Below are positions 34,429 through 47,538 of a DNA stretch of 64,000 nt, in pieces (the first letter of the stretch is position 1; every line of letters starts with the position of its first letter). Both the position numbers and the translations under genes were made by a program. The notes beneath the pieces were generated by a model that worked only from the letters and a program-made list of their open reading frames with translations, searched no databases and was not told where the DNA came from. The stretch is taken from the NCBI GenBank assembly GCA_029582155.1, contig CM055897.1, forward strand, positions 15,924,482-15,988,481, in the 5' to 3' direction. The stretch comes from Panopea generosa (Eukaryota > Mollusca > Bivalvia > Adapedonta > Hiatellidae).

Positions 34429-34483
<55 letters not shown>
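34290..34483. repeat. Compound (CT)n-(TA)n-(CT)n microsatellite
   Basis: (CT)n with a few interruptions to 34363, (TA)n at 34364-34406, a 25 bp unique bridge, then (CT)n at 34432-34483. The self-complementary (TA)n core could extrude a cruciform. Confidence 0.96.
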
Positions 34484-34487
<4 letters not shown>

Positions 34488-34499
34488 GTATCTCTTTAT

Positions 34500-37400
34500 C
34501 TCTCTCTTTCTCTCCATGTTTTAAATCTTCTTTTCACCAAACACAAACCACTTGTCAAATGTCCCAAAAGAGAAGTTCAAACAAGGATTGACACACATAC
34601 AAAAGCGTGATTCTAATGCGCTTAAAATCCTTTTAAACATTTAAACATATGGTTAACGTGGTCCTTTAACAACAAAACCACAGTCCTTCATATGTATATG
34701 TAAAGAGTAATTGCATTAAGGTAACTGATACCTTTCTCGCAATAATGCAATTTAATTTAAAAGCCAATTAAAACGTTGAAATATGACACGTTTGTCATTA
34801 TATTAATTGATAAGCGGTTTCCGGAGTCCCTACAGGGGAGCAAGTACATATACAATTATATATATAAAAATAAATCTATATATTATACCTTTGCTTACAG
34901 ATAAGATCATACCCCTTGATGTGTTTGTTTGCCAGCTAGGCGCACAATACATGCAATGTGATAGGGGCGAGCTATCCGATGGTCATGTGCTCTATGGGTT
35001 TAATTCTGTGCAGTTATATGGGGTTTAAGTATTTAAATGAAATAACCATTTCATGGGAAGTGAATGCATGGCTATTTGACAACTACTTGAAAGAGTACAA
35101 AAGTCATTTCAAGTGTAAGGTACAGTTGAGAAGTGGTGTACTGTGTCAACTGACGTTGGTGGGGAGTATACATTAATTAAAATGCAATTATTTTGCTAGA
35201 ATGCATAATCCTGAATGAAAAGACCGTATAGGGGTAAACAATTGACGAAGCCACAGGAACAGAACATGACAATTAAATTGAATCTAAATCAACTACGTGA
35301 ACTCAATGTGGTCGCTTAACAATAGTAGGTAATCAAATCATACTGACCCCCTACAGTTCTTGTGAACCCATATATGTATAGATATGTGTTATGTACAAAG
35401 CCCATGTAGTATTAATTCAAATTCATTCTTCAGAGTCAGACAAATTATTTTGCTGAATAACCAATGCAGAACAAGTAATGTTGATAACCTATGATTACAC
35501 AGTTGATAATTTAAAAAAAAAACAACTTTGATTTTAGAGCTCAGATGTCACAAATATCAAGTGCCGCATGTCTGTGATTTTGCAAAAGCTCTATCTCACA
35601 CAATTCTCGTAATCGATGCACGTCTGCTGTTTGCCATTCAGATATAATAGAAGCGATGTTGAAAATTTTGATTTGCAGCAGCCGTATCGGTCCGGGTAAG
35701 ACTAGGATCACAGTCGATCTCTACAGAGATGTTGGGATCTTTTTAAATGAATGTCATTTCAATCTCATCATTCTTGTTATGTCCGTCGTGTATCTGTGCT
35801 GGACGTTCGATTTCACGATTACTAATGTCGAATGTCATGTCTGGGGTGCGTTGTTCCATTTCAATGAACGACTCAAAATTACACCCGCGTGGTTCTAGGT
35901 TGTAAAAATGATGACAAGAAGACTAAATATGTAGTTAATAAATGTTGTAATTGGCGACAAATTGAGTACTGGGCATAATTTGCTGAAACATATATGTACA
36001 GGTAATTCACGTCTTAATTATTATGTAATGTACAAGATATTCGTGTCGTTATTCACATAATTACACGTGATAATAATTAACGTATATAAAGCACTATTTC
36101 GGGTATTCGTAAAGGTTATAACTTAAAAAATAAATATATATATATAATAGTATATGTGCGCCAGGAGATAAGATGTAGTATTCAAAGAGAACAGTCACCA
36201 ACACAATATATTCAAGATCATAGAATGACAGTTAGTACAATGTGTACATACAAAAGAGGTTAAAATAGAGCTCGTAACGTTACAAGTATCAGTATCAAAA
36301 CGGCCACTAGGAAGATAAAAACCTGTGTCACTTATGCATCCAAAATAGCTGTTCTCTTGGCGTAGTCAGGAAGTAGCTCCGTCAGATTATTTTCTTACAA
36401 CCACAGCCAAATATACCATTAACTTGATAGTGACATGAATGTTTAATATATATATATATATATATATATATGATAGTTGGTTAAGTAGCGAGATCATATT
36501 GAGGAGACGTTCGTATAAAACATCACCATTGTGCAGCTTCTAATACAATACTAGCTGCTGACAACGAAATATCGCTTACCAATCGATCCAGCTGTGATAA
36601 CAGATCTGCAATAAACCGTCCCGCGAAAACAGACAAGTAAAACTAAAGAACTAATATAGTTTGAAAAAAAAATCCTAGCGGACAAAATCATGTAGTCCAA
36701 ATATAATTTCCAGACATGATTATGTCTGTATTTGTCCATAATCATGTTGCTAATCGTACACAAACGGAAACCGGAAGTGCAACATTATTTAGTGCTCGTT
36801 TACAAATGCTGATAAAACCGGAGGCATAATGGCTATAAAATAGATCGTTCTTAAGACTAGCGGTCCAGTTAAAATCGTTAACAAGGTTGTATACTTGGAT
36901 TTATACATAAACAAAATAAATGGAAAATAATTAAGTGTGCCACGTTTCTTCAGAGGGGCAAGTCAAAGAGTACGTAGGCCATGACGTTGGCGAACGATGT
37001 AATGATGTATGGGAAAATGACTCAAAGTTATGAAACTTGGTAAAAATAACAAATCCGTGTGAAATAATTGTTCATTTGTAAATGTATATTGAGGTCCAGA
37101 ATAATTTATTATATAAATAGCATTTGCAAAAAATATCCACCGGTCATTTGCCCTTTACCATTCACTGATAATCTGCCAGCAGAAATTAATGCAAAGTTTG
37201 CACTTACCTAATACGTTCGACACGATAATCATTTGGCTCTAATTCTAGTTCTCCGACTATACATTTCCAATTCACCATTTCACAAGATCAAACCCACTGG
37301 GACCAATCGGTGGTTTTAACCAATGTTTTACAAACAAATAAATTTAAATTGATTTAAAGACATACATTCGGAACATATGTATGAGCACTTACATGTTTAC

Positions 37401-37631
37401 ATAAACTACCCACTCAGACACTTTTCTCTATGACGAGAACACTTGACACCGACTTACTTACTTTTTTTAGAACACCTATCAATTTTCAATGACATGATGT
37501 TTAATCTTATAAGATTTTAAAAACGATCTAGAGTAAGGACCATGTACACATGTGGACACTGTCGCATTTATAAGATAATAATTTGACGGGGCATCTTTAT
37601 ATTTATCTTGATCTTGTTTAATAATAATATA
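34500..37631. other. Gene-poor AT-rich stretch
   Basis: About 3.1 kb. Contains a (TA)n run at about 36450-36471. Frames at 34807-35176, 35656-35898 and 36551-36763 are 70-80 codons, with no domain or splice context that I can defend. I see no RNA gene. Confidence 0.4.
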
Positions 37632-37812
37632 TCCTAGAGCCTGATATCTCCCCAACCAGCTCTAACGAAAATGCAGGGAATTCTTTGCCTGTCCCACAAT
37701 TCATAGCAGTTGAACGCATACTAAACTGTGACGTCTGTTGGAATAACTGACCAATCAACGTGCTTAAAAGTGGCTTTCCCACCTTTGCTATTTAACGGAC
37801 CCAATCGGGAGA
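37632..37812 (-). mobile_element. Dispersed TIR repeat (family X), copy 1
   Basis: Its reverse complement matches 62870-63100: GGGTCCGTTAAATAGCAA, GATTGGTCAGTTATTCCAAC, TGACGTCACAG-like CAGACGTCACAGTTTAGT, CTGCTATGAATTGTGGGACA, AATTCCCTGCATTTT and GGGAGATATCAGGCTCTAGGA. No coding capacity. Sequence beyond 37812 is not shared. Confidence 0.78.
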
Positions 37813-39161
37813 CCTTAGGGCCGCACTTCAGGCTATTAATGAAGTGACGATCAGGGTCGGTAAGTAGAGCTACTTCTTTCCTGTTGGGCATATATGTCTT
37901 GCACATCGGATAAGGATATCTGCATTTTTACCAGAGTTAGATATTTCATCTCGGCAGAGCCCCGTTTCCGCCGAAACGGTTATCGCTCAGGACGGAATTT
38001 TCTATCCGAACCTCAAACCCATGTAAGATTCTTAAATCATTTCCTCTAAGTTTTGGTTAAAATTTATAAAAAAAAATAGGACAAACAGATCGAAAGGATT
38101 GGCATCAACTTGTGTAGCTTATTTCATTGTTTAAAAAAATATTCTTTTAACTGGTGTGAGGTATCCCAACCAATGCGTTACTGACATTCTATTTGTCAGA
38201 GCTCGCAGACAATCCCCAGCTATCCTCGTATTTACTGCCATTGATCAACCAGGAAACTGAAGAAATTACTAGACGTATTGTCACTGATACAAATGCGTAT
38301 GTATACAGATTAATCATGACCCTGGGTGAATTTTCCTGCGCAGTTGTCTCATGTTTTGCGCCTATTGGTAAACACAATCGGCAATATTGGCAGAAGAAAG
38401 ACACGTTATCTTGCGTAGTTCACGCAAGCACGTTATTTAAAATATTTACATGAGTGTACAGGTAAAAGCCGTATTTAAAGTAATGTTGAATCTTTAATTG
38501 GAATCTTGTTTGATTTTTATATTTTAAAACCTTTTTGATGAGAGTTGCACTTCATAACATGTTCCTGTTCATAGTAATAGTTGCCACATTAATAATTTAT
38601 GGAAGAAATCGAACAAATTAAAATATGTCAATATATATGAAAAGCCATCATTCCGTTAATAAATGTCGATAAATTAATCTAAACTTCATAAAACAATAAA
38701 GAGTCAATAAGATGCACATCCAGGCGCCAAATATCATTAATAAACTGTTTACAATCGATACATTGAAAAAAACCCATCTTAGTGGTAATCAAGTCGAACC
38801 TATTTTTAAAAAATAAAAAACACAAGGGCAATCAAGTATAACTCTATATTAACATACTTCCTAGACAAATGTCAAACGATAAACTAACATTACAAGTGCC
38901 GGAGTCATTAGCGTGCACGACACTGGAGATGCGATTGAGCGGTATTTGAAGATGTTTTTCATGAGAAGTAAACACTCCGTTATACAAATATGTATGTACC
39001 TCTTACTGATTAGGCGTGTTGTATACGTAATGAGCTAGATAATATATCAGAGAAGGCGAACAGTGCATTATAAAGGAGGATTTCATGATAACAGTCAATG
39101 ACCGTCAATGTCATTAAATAGGGGGATATATTTGATTTGCGCTTGTGTTCAATGTCAATGT
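37813..39161. other. AT-rich spacer
   Basis: The plus-strand frame at 38193-38453 (86 codons) is the most protein-like here, but I recognise no domain. An acceptor-like TTTGTCAG precedes it at about 38199. I do not call a gene. Confidence 0.35.
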
Positions 39162-39341
39162 TTTAAGTCTGTGATCGGAGTCGTGGGGTTGTTGTATTTA
39201 AGTCTTTAACCGGAGTCGTGGGGGTGTTGTATTTAAGTCTGTGATCGGAGTCGTGGGGTTGTTGTATTTAAGTCTTTGATCGGAGTCGTGGGGGTGTTGT
39301 ATTTAAGTCTGTGATCGGAGTCGTGGGGGTGTTGTATTTAA
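39162..39341. repeat. Array G: 35 bp minisatellite
   Basis: Five copies of GTGATCGGAGTCGTGGGGGT plus GTTGTATTTAAGTCT. GGGGT and GGGTT variants partly alternate. G-rich runs on the plus strand recur every 35 bp. Confidence 0.96.
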
Positions 39342-40757
39342 CTTTTTTCCCTCATAAACATACTCATGGGGTTCATTCAATAATGTTAAAAAAATGAATA
39401 CGGCTTAATGTGGTGACAGGGTGCGTGGTGGGTTTTATACATTTCATAATCCTCGTGAACATACTTGATAAAATCAATTCTGCTATTTCCTTTTCATGAA
39501 CTCATTCTGCGCGTGCGATGGATCTTTGCATGGGATATCATTATCAATAAAACCCTAGTTTGCTATTCATTTTTTTACTACCAAACGATCCTTTGCCTGG
39601 CTTTATTACGTATATGTTATATAAAAGGTGTTACAAACATACAAATAACTTAAAACTTGTATAAAATACTTTTTTGTGTAATACATTAACAGAATAAAGT
39701 ATGTGAAATAATGGTTTTGCAAGTGTCTGGCCGCATGAACAACCACCATGCATATACTAGTTTACAGTGTACTGTAGTATACATGTATAGTAAAGAATGC
39801 CTGTAAAACCAATATAAAATCCAAGATATAAAGCAATTAACTCAATACGGTATCATCTCAGCCGTATCTTACAAAATGTTTTTGATTGATTTCAGCATTT
39901 GAGAAACGAGAGATTTATCCGGTTCTTTCAGAAGATAAAAATGAAAGTTTGTATAAATGTTACCAAAATATGACTTTTTTTAAAAAATAGTATTATAGTA
40001 AATAACTGTCTCTCCTTAACGGGACAACATAAATAACAATCATTATGCAAATAGACGTCTTTGTTAGCTAATGCTGGGATATGGCTTATTTTTAAGAACT
40101 ATTATATGCATAAACATACATATGTATAACATAATTCATACTTAAATCTGATTAATAGCTGACATGTTTAGCTGTCTATATCGATTTGTATATCAGAAAA
40201 TCGATGCATAAAATTGAATAACTCTTCCTTCGTCAAAAATACCGCCGCCCAGCCCGCAAAACCATTGTATATGGTTAAAATAGTTGTAGTTTACAAGCAT
40301 GCAGAATTATTCTCTGGAGGCAAAATGGTAAACTGCCATAGTTATTCTTGCAAAACATCAATACAATGTTTGTTAGAGAAACTGAATGTAATAAATTCAT
40401 AATCCACTTATACAACATTTTGATTTTACAACCCATATATACAATATTGAACTTTGTTCAAATTTGTGGACATAAATTTTGGGAAGTGACCAGCACGCTA
40501 AAGCCACTAGAACTGAACTTTTCACACTCTATCTCGCTCTCTCGTTTATTAACGCGCCTCTGGACAGACAACTTTTGATTGGTCAATTTAAACTTGTTAT
40601 GTTTTCCCGCTACGCCTAGCTATTCGTTGAAACGCTCGGAATGTTAATACTTAGATATATGAATATATAATATGTGTGTACATAGACCACAATGACTACA
40701 ACACATCAATATATAGAATCATCATAATACGTAAGAAACAACCATACTTGAGAAATG
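39342..40757. other. AT-rich spacer
   Basis: No gene or repeat recognised; frames at 39465-40578 are 62-76 codons without features. Confidence 0.4.
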
Positions 40758-41020
40758 CATGCCATTGAGGGCTAACAGACGATAAGTTAACCTAGCCACT
40801 GTTTCCTGGGATCCTGAAAAGATAACCAGTACTCGAGCAAACCATATCTCCTCAAGTAACTGATAACTTTCCCACTTGAATAAGCGGTGAGAGACAAATA
40901 ATAATGAGACACAATGTCGTATATCAATCATCACGGAGACTATTGCCGGACGGGGAATCGAACTCACGACCCCTGGATTGATAGTCAGACGTGTTGCCGA
41001 CTGAGCTAATCGGGCACGGC
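40758..41020 (-). mobile_element. SINE-A copy, tail-less
   Basis: Minus strand: GCCGTGCCCGATTAGCTCAG (A box), ACTATCAATCCAGGGGTCGT, GAGTTCGATTCCCCG (B box) and a well-preserved body to CCCTCAATGGCATGCAT, where the usual AAAATGACGCTAAAT 3' end is replaced. One of the least diverged heads in the window. Confidence 0.9.
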
Positions 41021-42891
41021 GATAACGGAGATTAACAGCAGCGGTACATTCGGTAACAAAACTACTATCGAGGAGGATAAACTAGATTTACGGTCGTACC
41101 AAACCTTGTTGTTTCTTCTGTCCTCATGTCATAAAATGAGACAGAAAAACATAATGTAGCCCTATAACATTAATCATTCCTGCAGTTTATCAAAATAACT
41201 TAAAAGTCATTAAAACGGCAAAAGTATAGAACATTTTAAAACAACACTTAAAACACTTGGCAATGGAATAAACGATACTTACAAAATAGTAATCAAAGGA
41301 ACAAACCATTAGCAAGTGAATCATAGACAAACGTGTATTCTCTTCAATTGAATTAAACATCCAGTTGCCGTTACACAACTTGTTTCGATAGCCTTCGTAT
41401 ACTTAACATTTATCTACCTGATAGTGTTCAAGGGCTGACATTATATAGTGTATACGTTTAATACTGATCACTTTGACAGACACTTGATTGACACATGATT
41501 GAGCTGCTGTACATCTACCAGATTATCTTTGTATGATTCAAGCGTCTAACACACTTAAAAAGCAATTATCACATAACGTTAGTCGGTCAGATTTAACTTG
41601 TATAACAAACAATAAAATTTCCTTTTAACGTATCAATTTCATTTGGCAGTAAAATCAACACTGACGCGATAAAACAATCAGCGACGCCGTGGGAGGGATG
41701 TTCTTTATTCTAAAACCGTGTTTTAATCCGTTCTCGAGTATATAAATTTCTAATTACAATCATTTGATGTGTCGCTGATGTTGGCAGTGTATCACCATTG
41801 AGGGAATACGTAAAGTACAAATGATTTTTTAAATCAAAATACAAGCATTCTATATCTTAAAGTTGAAATACATGGACATATCAGAATGTTTTTTTAGTTA
41901 TTCGTTATGTAGAATATTCATCGTCGTGTTACAAATTTTAATAAAAATGCCATAAATTGTAAGACATCGTGTTTCAGGGTTTAATCGAAATTGCCTGAGT
42001 TGTTCTTTTGTATCATATAATTACCATGGTTCAATATCTAACAAGGAGTGATGCAATGCATTGTAAAGTCATCGCTTCACCGAGTTTTATATTCTTTTAT
42101 TTAATTTTTTTTTCTGTATTTAACCTGGTGTTATAACGTTTGTTACGGTATAGTTATCGATTGTATTGCCATCAAATATATATCTTGACTGATCGTCACA
42201 AATTCTTTAGAAAATTACCATCGTCCAGAATGTTTTAAAATAATACTAGTATCGAAAACATTTAGTATTTATATAAACACTTAGTTCATAAGTGGCTGAT
42301 TTACAAGCTGCTTTATTCTGGAAGGAATATGTTATCTGTCACGTTTGAAATATGAATATTCTCACGTAAGCATTTATACTGGTCATACCTAATACCGCGA
42401 GTCTAATTTTTTTTCAACCATGGAAAGAATGGCGTCAATAATAAACAGTAATAAGGTGACTTAAATATGCTGATTAATAAACAGTTGCCGATACGAAATG
42501 CAAACAAATGCCGACGCTAACGAAAGCTTTGCGCATATCATCCCAGATTGTTATTATACGGGCATTCGCGGTAATAGGTATATCGCGGTATTAGGTATAC
42601 AAGGGATATATTTGAATTTCCTTTTACAGTTGTAGGATATAGGTCGAGTCGCTAACCGCTATTTTAGACGTTTGACCATGCCTTGACAGAATCAAGCAAT
42701 AATAAGAAAAACATACTAAAAGGAACAGCTAACCTGCCACTTTTGTATTTCCAATATCTTCGTCAAAATATGGAGTAGCGTTAATGAAATGTGTATACGA
42801 GATTATAACACATGTATTGGTTTTACAGAGCCTAAACGTTCTTTCTTATTTAATTCCTCATTTCAAAGACATTGCTTGGCTACTTTTTGAT
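41021..42891. other. AT-rich spacer
   Basis: About 1.9 kb with no gene, RNA or repeat that I recognise. Confidence 0.4.
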
Positions 42892-43131
42892 AAAATGATA
42901 AAATGTCAGGTTCATAAATGTCAGATACATAAATGTCAGATACATAAAATGTCAGGTTCATAAAATGTCAGATACATAAAATGTCAGGTTCATAAATGTC
43001 AGATTCATAAAATGTCAGGTTCATAAAATGTCAGATACATAAAATGTCAGGTTCATTAATGTCAGATACATAAAATGTCAGATACATAAAATGTCAGGTT
43101 CATAAAATGTCAGGTTCATAAAATGTTAGAT
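42892..43131. repeat. Array H: 15-16 bp minisatellite
   Basis: About 15 units of AAAATGTCAGRTWCAT. Two alleles, GGTTCAT and GATACAT, are mixed without strict alternation, and some units have lost one A. Confidence 0.95.
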
Positions 43132-43342
43132 TGCGGTTTAGGTGTTTCGTTCAGTATATAAGCACGGGTCATGTCGCGTGTTTCATTTTGTTTTCAAACA
43201 GAACCCGACAAATTTTAGACTATCAGTACTACCATGTCATTTATCATGTCATTATTTTAAATTGTATTTATGTCATAAGAACAAAACATGTGTAGGTGTT
43301 TTATGCATATAGTAATTCATGGCATATAGTAGTCGCAGTGAC

Positions 43343-43670
43343 CGTCAGTCCGTCTGTCTGTACGTCCTTCCGTCCGATATTTCGTGTCTAGCATGTAACT
43401 TTTTCATGCATTGATGGATTTTATTAACACTAGCTACAAATGATCAACATAACATGACGACATGTCGCGCGTAAGACCCACACCCGTACCTTAAAGGTCA
43501 AAGTCACAGTTTATATTTGTTTGACGAACTTTTCAGTCTGTTTCCGATTTCGTGTCCGCTCATTAACTTTGTCATGCATAAATGGATTTTATAAATAATT
43601 AACATAACATGACGACGTGTCGCACGTAACACCCAGACTCCCACTTCAGCAGAGGTCATCGCACTGAAAT
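43343..43670. repeat. Two degenerate copies of a dispersed repeat
   Basis: TTTCGTGTCTAGCATGTAAC, TTTTCATGCATTGATGGATT and ATAACATGACGACATGTCGC with GTAAGACCCACACCC recur as TTTCGTGTCCGCTCATTAAC, TTTGTCATGCATAAATGGAT and ATAACATGACGACGTGTCGC with GTAACACCCAGACTCCC about 180 bp on. From memory, sequences with this layout are common in mollusc genomes; I could not check this. Short direct repeats only, no TIR. Confidence 0.6.
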
Positions 43671-44540
43671 GGCCAATAACAACGGTTACCACGGAAAACC
43701 TTAATCCTGTTTAACGGATGCACAAAACCTCGCTCTTCCCCCTTGGTCACATCATAAGACGAGGAAGTGTGAATAGAAGTAGCCCGTCGAATATGTTAAA
43801 CATAAAGAATCAATCGTACATACTCGGCCAATTCCGTCATCCTTCGATATTTAATTAGGATATATGGCGAGGTGGTCCGAATGCATAAAGAATGTGACAT
43901 ACATGATAATGATAAGTTTACTTACCGTGCAGTAGTTGAAGATAAGTTCCTCTTGATCACGATTGCTATTTATCGGACGTCTTGGCGCCTGTTTGTCTTA
44001 TTTATGACAACTAGTATGTTCCTGCAAATATATTCGTGAGTATAAACTACTTATTGTATTCATTATTGAAATTTATAAGTGATATGATATTACGTTTTAT
44101 CTACAATTATATAGTAACAAAAGTTAAATATAAATAGTCAATTCAAGGAAATAGCTATCTGATGTGTAGTATTATTTTACACGTCATTTCGTCTGAGTGG
44201 TAGACGGTCTGTCGCCATACAAATATATGGTATAGTCCTAGTTCCGGTCATTATCAACAGTTTGAAAAGAAAAAATGAGAGTAATGTATTATATTATGCA
44301 CAAAACGAGAGAGCTTCCTGTTTTCTAAACGCTGTGCTGTGCCTCCCAAACGGAACTAGAAATAGTTTCTGTTTTTAATTAGGTTTGAGTCTATTCGATG
44401 GCATCATGTAACAAATGTAATATCACGTAACATCATGTAACAAATGAAATGATATATTGGAATTTCGGTTGAAATGAAAGTTTAAATGCAATCCGAAAAC
44501 GTGCTTATATACCTCAAAACCATGCATTATTTGTTATTTA
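43671..44540. other. Spacer
   Basis: A weak tRNA-like stretch (GTCTGAGTGGTAGACGGTCT to CCTAGTTCCGGTC, about 44192-44250) may be a decayed SINE head. Otherwise nothing recognised. Confidence 0.35.
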
Positions 44541-45259
44541 CGAGGGTCGTGCAAAAGAGTTTTGTTACTAATGGGATTCCGTAGTTATATTCCAGGTATA
44601 TTTTAAAACGCGTCACTGCACTTCAATCCTGTTTTTAATAGCTAACGATATCCGTTTCTTTCGTGCAAATTTCTTTTCAAATGACCGATATACTTAAGTT
44701 TGAAATATATACAGTAATATATGCACTGACCATTTTGAAAGTCAACTTGTAAAATGGACGAAAAGACTGATATTCGTGACTATTTAAAATGCCGCACTAG
44801 ACTTTGTGTAAATGCAAAGCAGAAATTTGATGAACTGTGTGATATATATGGACCTCCGTCAATTTATATGCGGTCAGTATTTAGGTTGGATGATCAGGGG
44901 TCCAGTTGATTTATGTCAATGCCTCTTCTCACAGACGGAGGATGTTACGGCTTTCTTGGCGTCTGAAAACGTGCATGTTATTAACCATCCGCCGCCTTAC
45001 TTACAGGACCTGAGTCCATGCAACTTCTTTTTATTCCCAAGGCTTAAGAAGTTCTCTTGGCAGCGCTATATACCATTGTCTCAAACAGATACCAAAAGAA
45101 GACTATGTAATTGCATTTCACGCCTGGGTAAAAAGGTTACAAAAATGTGTTTCGGTAAAAGGGGAATACTTGAAGTTTTGCAATAAAAATATTTTTGATA
45201 AAACGCTGCACTTTAAAAATCCAACAACCCTAATGACAAAACCTTTTGCAGTACCCTCA
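44541..45259 (+). mobile_element. Mariner-family transposon, internally deleted
   Basis: Both ends are present: left CGAGGGTCGTGCAAAAGAG (44541) and right, reverse complemented, TGAGGGTACTGCAAAAGG (to 45259), extending imperfectly about 30 bp. TA dinucleotides at 44539-44540 and 45260-45261 are the expected target duplication. At ~719 bp it is little more than half a usual 1.3 kb mariner. The transposase relic inside is described separately. Confidence 0.88.
44754..45224 (+). pseudogene. Mariner transposase relic
   Basis: Mariner transposases cut and paste DNA through an N-terminal helix-turn-helix pair and a DDD/E catalytic domain. From ATG at 44754 about 50 codons fit the N-terminal region (QKFDELCDIYGPPSIY resembles the second helix-turn-helix), then a TGA at about 44907. 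The middle of the protein, with the first two catalytic Asp residues, is deleted. In another frame from about 44938 the C-terminal signature PPPYLQDLSPCNFFLFP appears (family form HPPYSPDLAPCDFFLFP), with Asp-to-Asn at the CDFF position. A further frameshift near 45120 leads to the typical WVKRLQKCVSVKGEY end. It is inactive. Plus-strand frame 44812-45186 covers the C-terminal part only. Confidence 0.85.
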
Positions 45260-45365
45260 TATCATTGTGCAAAGGATAAAATAGAAACTAGTTATCCATA
45301 GTTAGAAGCAATAATGAATATATACAGTGAGAATTGCATGGCGTTAATGGAGGAGAATAGGTTCA

Positions 45366-45748
45366 AGGTGCACGTACCAATGCCAGCATTATTTCAGATA
45401 AAAATACGTACGCAGGCACAAGGTGTGCGTTCCACATATCAGCACTATTTCAGATAAAAATACGTACACATGCCCAAGGTGCGCGTACCCCTACCAGCAC
45501 TATTTCAGATAAAAATATGTACACGGACCAAAGGTGCGCGTACCCCTATCAACACTATTTCAAATAAAAATACGTACACATGCCCAATGTGCACGTATCC
45601 CTACCAGCACTATTTCAGATAAAAATACGTACACAGGTCAAAGGTGTGCGTACCCCTATCAGCACTATTTCAGATTAAAGTACGTACACAGGTCAAAGGT
45701 GTGCGTACCCCTATCAACACTATTTCAGATTAAAGTACGTACTCCAGA
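45366..45748. repeat. Array I: 55 bp minisatellite
   Basis: Seven units (first ones 54-56 bp, then constant 55) of GTGTGCGTACCCCTATCAGC, ACTATTTCAGATAAAAATAC and GTACACAGGTCAAAG. The left units are more diverged, the right ones nearly identical. The 85-codon frame across it is a repeat artefact. Confidence 0.95.
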
Positions 45749-46994
45749 TCGTTGTTCATCGACTAATTTTACATTTGTGAAGTGGCGTTAATTTGGGAAA
45801 CAAGTTCAGAGACAGCGGACAGTGGAGAAGTTCAGCTACTTTATTGATATTACGCACTCAGGATTTTTAGTCAATCTCGAAAATTACTAACACAAATGTA
45901 TGGTTAAGTGGAGTGCAGAATGAAATCATGCCAATATGTAATATAATGTAAAATAAATACCTTAACTAATTATCAACAAGATAGGATAGCTTATAATGTG
46001 TGTAGATTGATGATGTATATACGTATATCATGTCCAGAGATGAATAGTACACGTCCTATTTATACAAGAAGTACTGTTCCAAAGAATAAGACAAAATACG
46101 TCCAATAGGAGATATAGAAACAGATTTTAAAGAACAAATCCTTCAAAAGAGCACAAACATAATCAATATATACAATAGTCATACTACGTGAAATACATAC
46201 ATACAAGTGAAGTGGACACTGTGGTCACCTGAACGGCCAATAGCAACACCAACACATCAGAAGAAACCGTGAGCCGATATAACGCAATATTCCGTTCACG
46301 TTTAACTATACTATCCGGATTTTATTTTCCCTTACAACACAGCATACACTATATTAATGTTACGGTTAACCCAATATGCCACTCCACCTCGAGTCAACGG
46401 CTCAAATAAATGGCCATCATTTCACTTAAGGTAACCAAATACATTGTATATGTAAATTTTAAATTGAGCACGTAATCCATTATTTGGAATTACGCCCTGT
46501 TCAAGTCAGCCAGTCAGTCAATAGAAAGTGTTGAAATGTCTATATTAGTATTCACTAATTTCCATACTTAAACATAAAGCCTTAGCTAAACACATGGCCC
46601 AATTACATTATTCAAAGTTCAATCATATTAAAACATGTTGATAAATACAAATGTGTCAGATTTTAATGCATTTCAAAACAAAAGTACAAGCACATATGAT
46701 TGTATTTATTATCAGAACGCTAAACAGACAAAAAAAACAGAGAACGAATTACTGAAAAACGAATAATATGTGCGTTTGATTAAACTAGTTATAGTCACCG
46801 CAAATCAATGTACACAAAAACAAGAAACAATGATATATAAATTAGTTATAAACTTAAACAAATTAATTTAAAATTATTTTATCCAATAACAATTCTCTCA
46901 TAACTGAGTTGTTTTTTTCATTAAATAATAAATAAATAAAAAACATTAAAAATTACATTGCTCTGTATTGTGTGGAGCCAAACAAAATCATATT
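45749..46994. other. AT-rich spacer
   Basis: About 1.2 kb, with no gene or repeat recognised. Confidence 0.4.
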
Positions 46995-46995
46995 G

Positions 46996-47080
<85 letters not shown>

Positions 47081-47260
47081 CAATGACAATGACAATGACA
47101 ATGACAATGATAATAATAATAATGGTGATGGTGATGGTGATGGTGATGGTGATTTTGATAGTGATGATAATGATAATGATAATGATAATGATAATGATAA
47201 TGATAATGATAATGATAATGATAATGATAATGATAATGATAATGATAATGATAATGATGA
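46995..47260. repeat. Compound (ATA)n, (ATGACA)n, (GGTGAT)n, (GATAAT)n microsatellite
   Basis: Four blocks in order: (ATA)n 46995-47078, (ATGACA)n 47077-47110, (GGTGAT)n 47121-47152 and (GATAAT)n 47164-47256. They share an ATGAT-like core, so successive point mutations were captured and expanded. Frames of 110-143 codons across it are artefacts. Confidence 0.97.
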
Positions 47261-47453
47261 AGATGATAATAATAAAAATGATAATATTATTGATAAATAT
47301 AATAATGAAAGTAAAGTCATTCAGGCAACAGTTAATAAGCAATGAAAAAAAGGTAAATAGATAAAAAAGGTAACAAATGTTCATGGTTATTTTGAAAACA
47401 ATTGATATTAATAGACACTGAAAATATTTAAAAATAAAATAAAAAGGTAAGAA

Positions 47454-47538
47454 TCATTATCATTATCATTATCATTATCATTATCATTATCATTATCATT
47501 ATCATTATCATTATCATTATCATTATCATTATCATTAT
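47454..47538. repeat. (ATCATT)n microsatellite
   Basis: About 14 perfect hexamer units. It is the reverse complement of the (GATAAT/AATGAT)n block about 200 bp to the left, so the two can pair as an inverted repeat. Confidence 0.97.

Noticed and set aside
35656-35898. 80-codon frame with a GPGKT-like start
   Set aside because: The motif is isolated, with no further P-loop context or homologous features.
38193-38453. 86-codon plus-strand frame as an exon
   Set aside because: It looks somewhat protein-like and has an acceptor-like TTTGTCAG upstream, but I recognise no family and the antisense strand is open as well.
43343-43670. LTR pair of a short retrotransposon
   Set aside because: The two copies are degenerate, about 180 bp apart, with no primer-binding site, polypurine tract or coding sequence.
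46953-47384. Asp/Asn-rich or Ile-rich proteins
   Set aside because: Translation of compound microsatellites in all frames.
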